Assembly (NCBI GenBank): GCA_902727945.1
Contig: CACVAV010000152.1
Coordinates: forward strand, 1-6,934
Source: an uncultured Thiotrichaceae bacterium
GTDB lineage: Bacteria > Pseudomonadota > Gammaproteobacteria > Thiotrichales > Thiotrichaceae
Length of the DNA stretch: 6,934 nt
Direction: 5' to 3'
In this document: positions 6,602-6,934 of the stretch, piece after piece
How the letters are laid out: each line of letters begins with the position of its first letter
Numbering within the stretch: the first letter of the stretch is position 1
Made by a program: the position numbers and the translations under genes
Notes under the pieces: generated by a model
What the model saw: only the letters and a program-made list of their open reading frames with translations
Told to the model about the DNA's origin: nothing
Database searches by the model: none

Positions 6602-6673
6602 TTGTATCCCTTAAAAGGGGGGTATGCGTTTACTATAAAACAGACAGTGCATACGCTTTTAGGGGATATGCAA
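6602..6673. repeat. 72-bp imperfect palindrome (possible structured RNA, operator or miniature repeat)
   Basis: The left arm 6602-6627 and right arm 6649-6673 are complementary in blocks: TTG with CAA, then TATCCC with GGGATA, TAAAAG with CTTTTA, and GTATGC with GCATAC. That gives about 22 pairs (one G-T), broken by a 2-nt bulge and a 4-by-1 internal loop at the G6 run (6617-6622). The 21-nt loop at 6628-6648 contains TATAAA. No T-tract follows on either strand, so it is not an ordinary intrinsic terminator. The GTATGC block occurs again at 6735. No flanking target-site duplication is obvious. Confidence 0.6.
6611..6639 (+). promoter_or_regulatory. Candidate promoter inside the palindrome
   Basis: TTAAAA at 6611-6616 (four of six), a 17-bp spacer and TATAAA at 6634-6639 (five of six). 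A start near 6646 would transcribe the right palindrome arm and then the A9 run. The -35 lies in the left arm and the -10 in the loop, so a protein bound to the dyad would block it. Weak call in AT-rich DNA. Confidence 0.25.
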
Positions 6674-6819
6674 TGACATTAAAAAAAAACATACTGAATT
6701 ACCCCTTCCATGATTTCATGTGACAATAAAGAAAGTATGCATGTAAAAGTTATCGAGAATCTTAAGCTTTAGACTCTCTGAATAGTGGGCTTTGCCTGCC
6801 AGAAAACTTACCCTGCTGC

Positions 6820-6849
6820 TTGTAACAAAAATAAACAGATAATTATAAG
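6820..6849 (+). promoter_or_regulatory. Candidate promoter for the gene starting at 6885
   Basis: TTGTAA at 6820-6825 (four of six), an 18-bp spacer and TATAAG at 6844-6849 (five of six). GATAAT at 6838-6843 is an overlapping alternative -10 with a poorer -35. A start near 6856 would give a 29-nt leader containing GAGGG at 6873-6877, which fits well. Confidence 0.35.
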
Positions 6850-6884
6850 GATAAATTTCTATTCAATTATTAGAGGGAATATTA

Positions 6885-6934
6885 ATGAACATCCAACCTA
6901 CTGTATTTACCCGTTATGAGTCCAGCGCCCGTAG
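6885..6934 (+). CDS. Start of an unidentified gene (possible PLP-dependent diaminobutyrate aminotransferase)
   Basis: Only 16 codons are visible before the window ends: MNIQPTVFTRYESSAR, with AG beginning the next codon (Ser or Arg). The start is credible: GAGGG at 6873-6877 lies 7 nt before the ATG and a promoter candidate lies just upstream. The pattern F-x-R-x-E-S-x-x-R is recalled from the N-termini of diaminobutyrate-2-oxoglutarate aminotransferases such as EctB and Dat, which often read ES-x-x-RSY. If so, the next codon should be Ser and then probably Tyr. EctB makes diaminobutyrate for ectoine; Dat uses it for diaminopropane or siderophores. No ectA precedes it, which argues against the usual ectABC order. 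Sixteen residues cannot settle the family. Confidence 0.55.
   Translation, partial: MNIQPTVFTRYESSAR

Larger units (their letters stand above)
6462..6884. other. Long divergent intergenic region upstream of ettA
   Basis: 423 bp between the divergent starts at 6461 and 6885. It holds the ettA promoter candidate, the palindrome at 6602-6673, an A9 run at 6681-6689, a GTATGCAT motif at 6735-6742 echoing the palindrome, a weak hairpin at 6755-6778 (GAGAATCT / AGACTCTC, one mismatch, 8-nt loop), and a promoter candidate at 6820-6849. I see no tRNA and no convincing gene; a 60-codon frame at 6494-6676 looks like chance. Confidence 0.5.

Noticed and set aside
6494..6676. 60-codon plus-strand open frame upstream of ettA
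   Set aside because: It has no good ribosome binding site, overlaps the ettA promoter candidate and the whole palindrome, and its translation shows no domain or recognisable pattern.

Overview
The window reads as a stretch of gammaproteobacterial chromosome with moderate GC, clearly AT-richer between genes. This rests on three genes: a full-length two-domain MnmC (662 aa; E. coli MnmC is 668), a full-length EttA (556 aa; E. coli 555), and a GH23 lytic transglycosylase with a C-terminal LysM domain. I cannot place the genus from the sequence alone. No insertion sequence, phage gene, CRISPR array, tRNA or rRNA is visible.

Layout. 1-188 (-): start of an Ala/Glu-rich lipoprotein gene, cut by the window edge. 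383-826 (+): small membrane-anchored coiled-coil protein of unknown function, divergent from the lipoprotein gene. 914-1300 (-): small exported four-cysteine protein of unknown function. 1415-3403 (-): mnmC. 3404-3725: divergent intergenic region with an operator-like dyad, a candidate promoter and a tandem ~22-bp repeat. 3726-4706 (+): lytic transglycosylase with LysM. 4721-4761: 19-bp hairpin terminator with T-tracts on both strands, shared by the converging flanking genes. 4791-6461 (-): ettA. 6462-6884: 423 bp without a convincing gene, holding a 72-bp imperfect palindrome. 6885-6934 (+): first 16 codons of a gene whose N-terminus weakly resembles diaminobutyrate aminotransferases (EctB/Dat).

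Function. Two genes act on translation: MnmC finishes the wobble-uridine modification mnm5s2U34, and EttA gates elongation on the ribosome. The others encode or are predicted to encode envelope proteins: the transglycosylase, a lipoprotein, a TM coiled-coil protein and a secreted Cys protein. Neighbouring genes mostly alternate strand and do not form an obvious operon.

I see no defence system, biosynthetic cluster or other new multi-gene system. The most unusual content is non-coding: the 72-bp palindrome at 6602-6673, the helically phased TTGAGACAA repeat before the transglycosylase, and the TTTACAAT dyad between mnmC and the transglycosylase. Promoter and operator calls were made by eye and are tentative.
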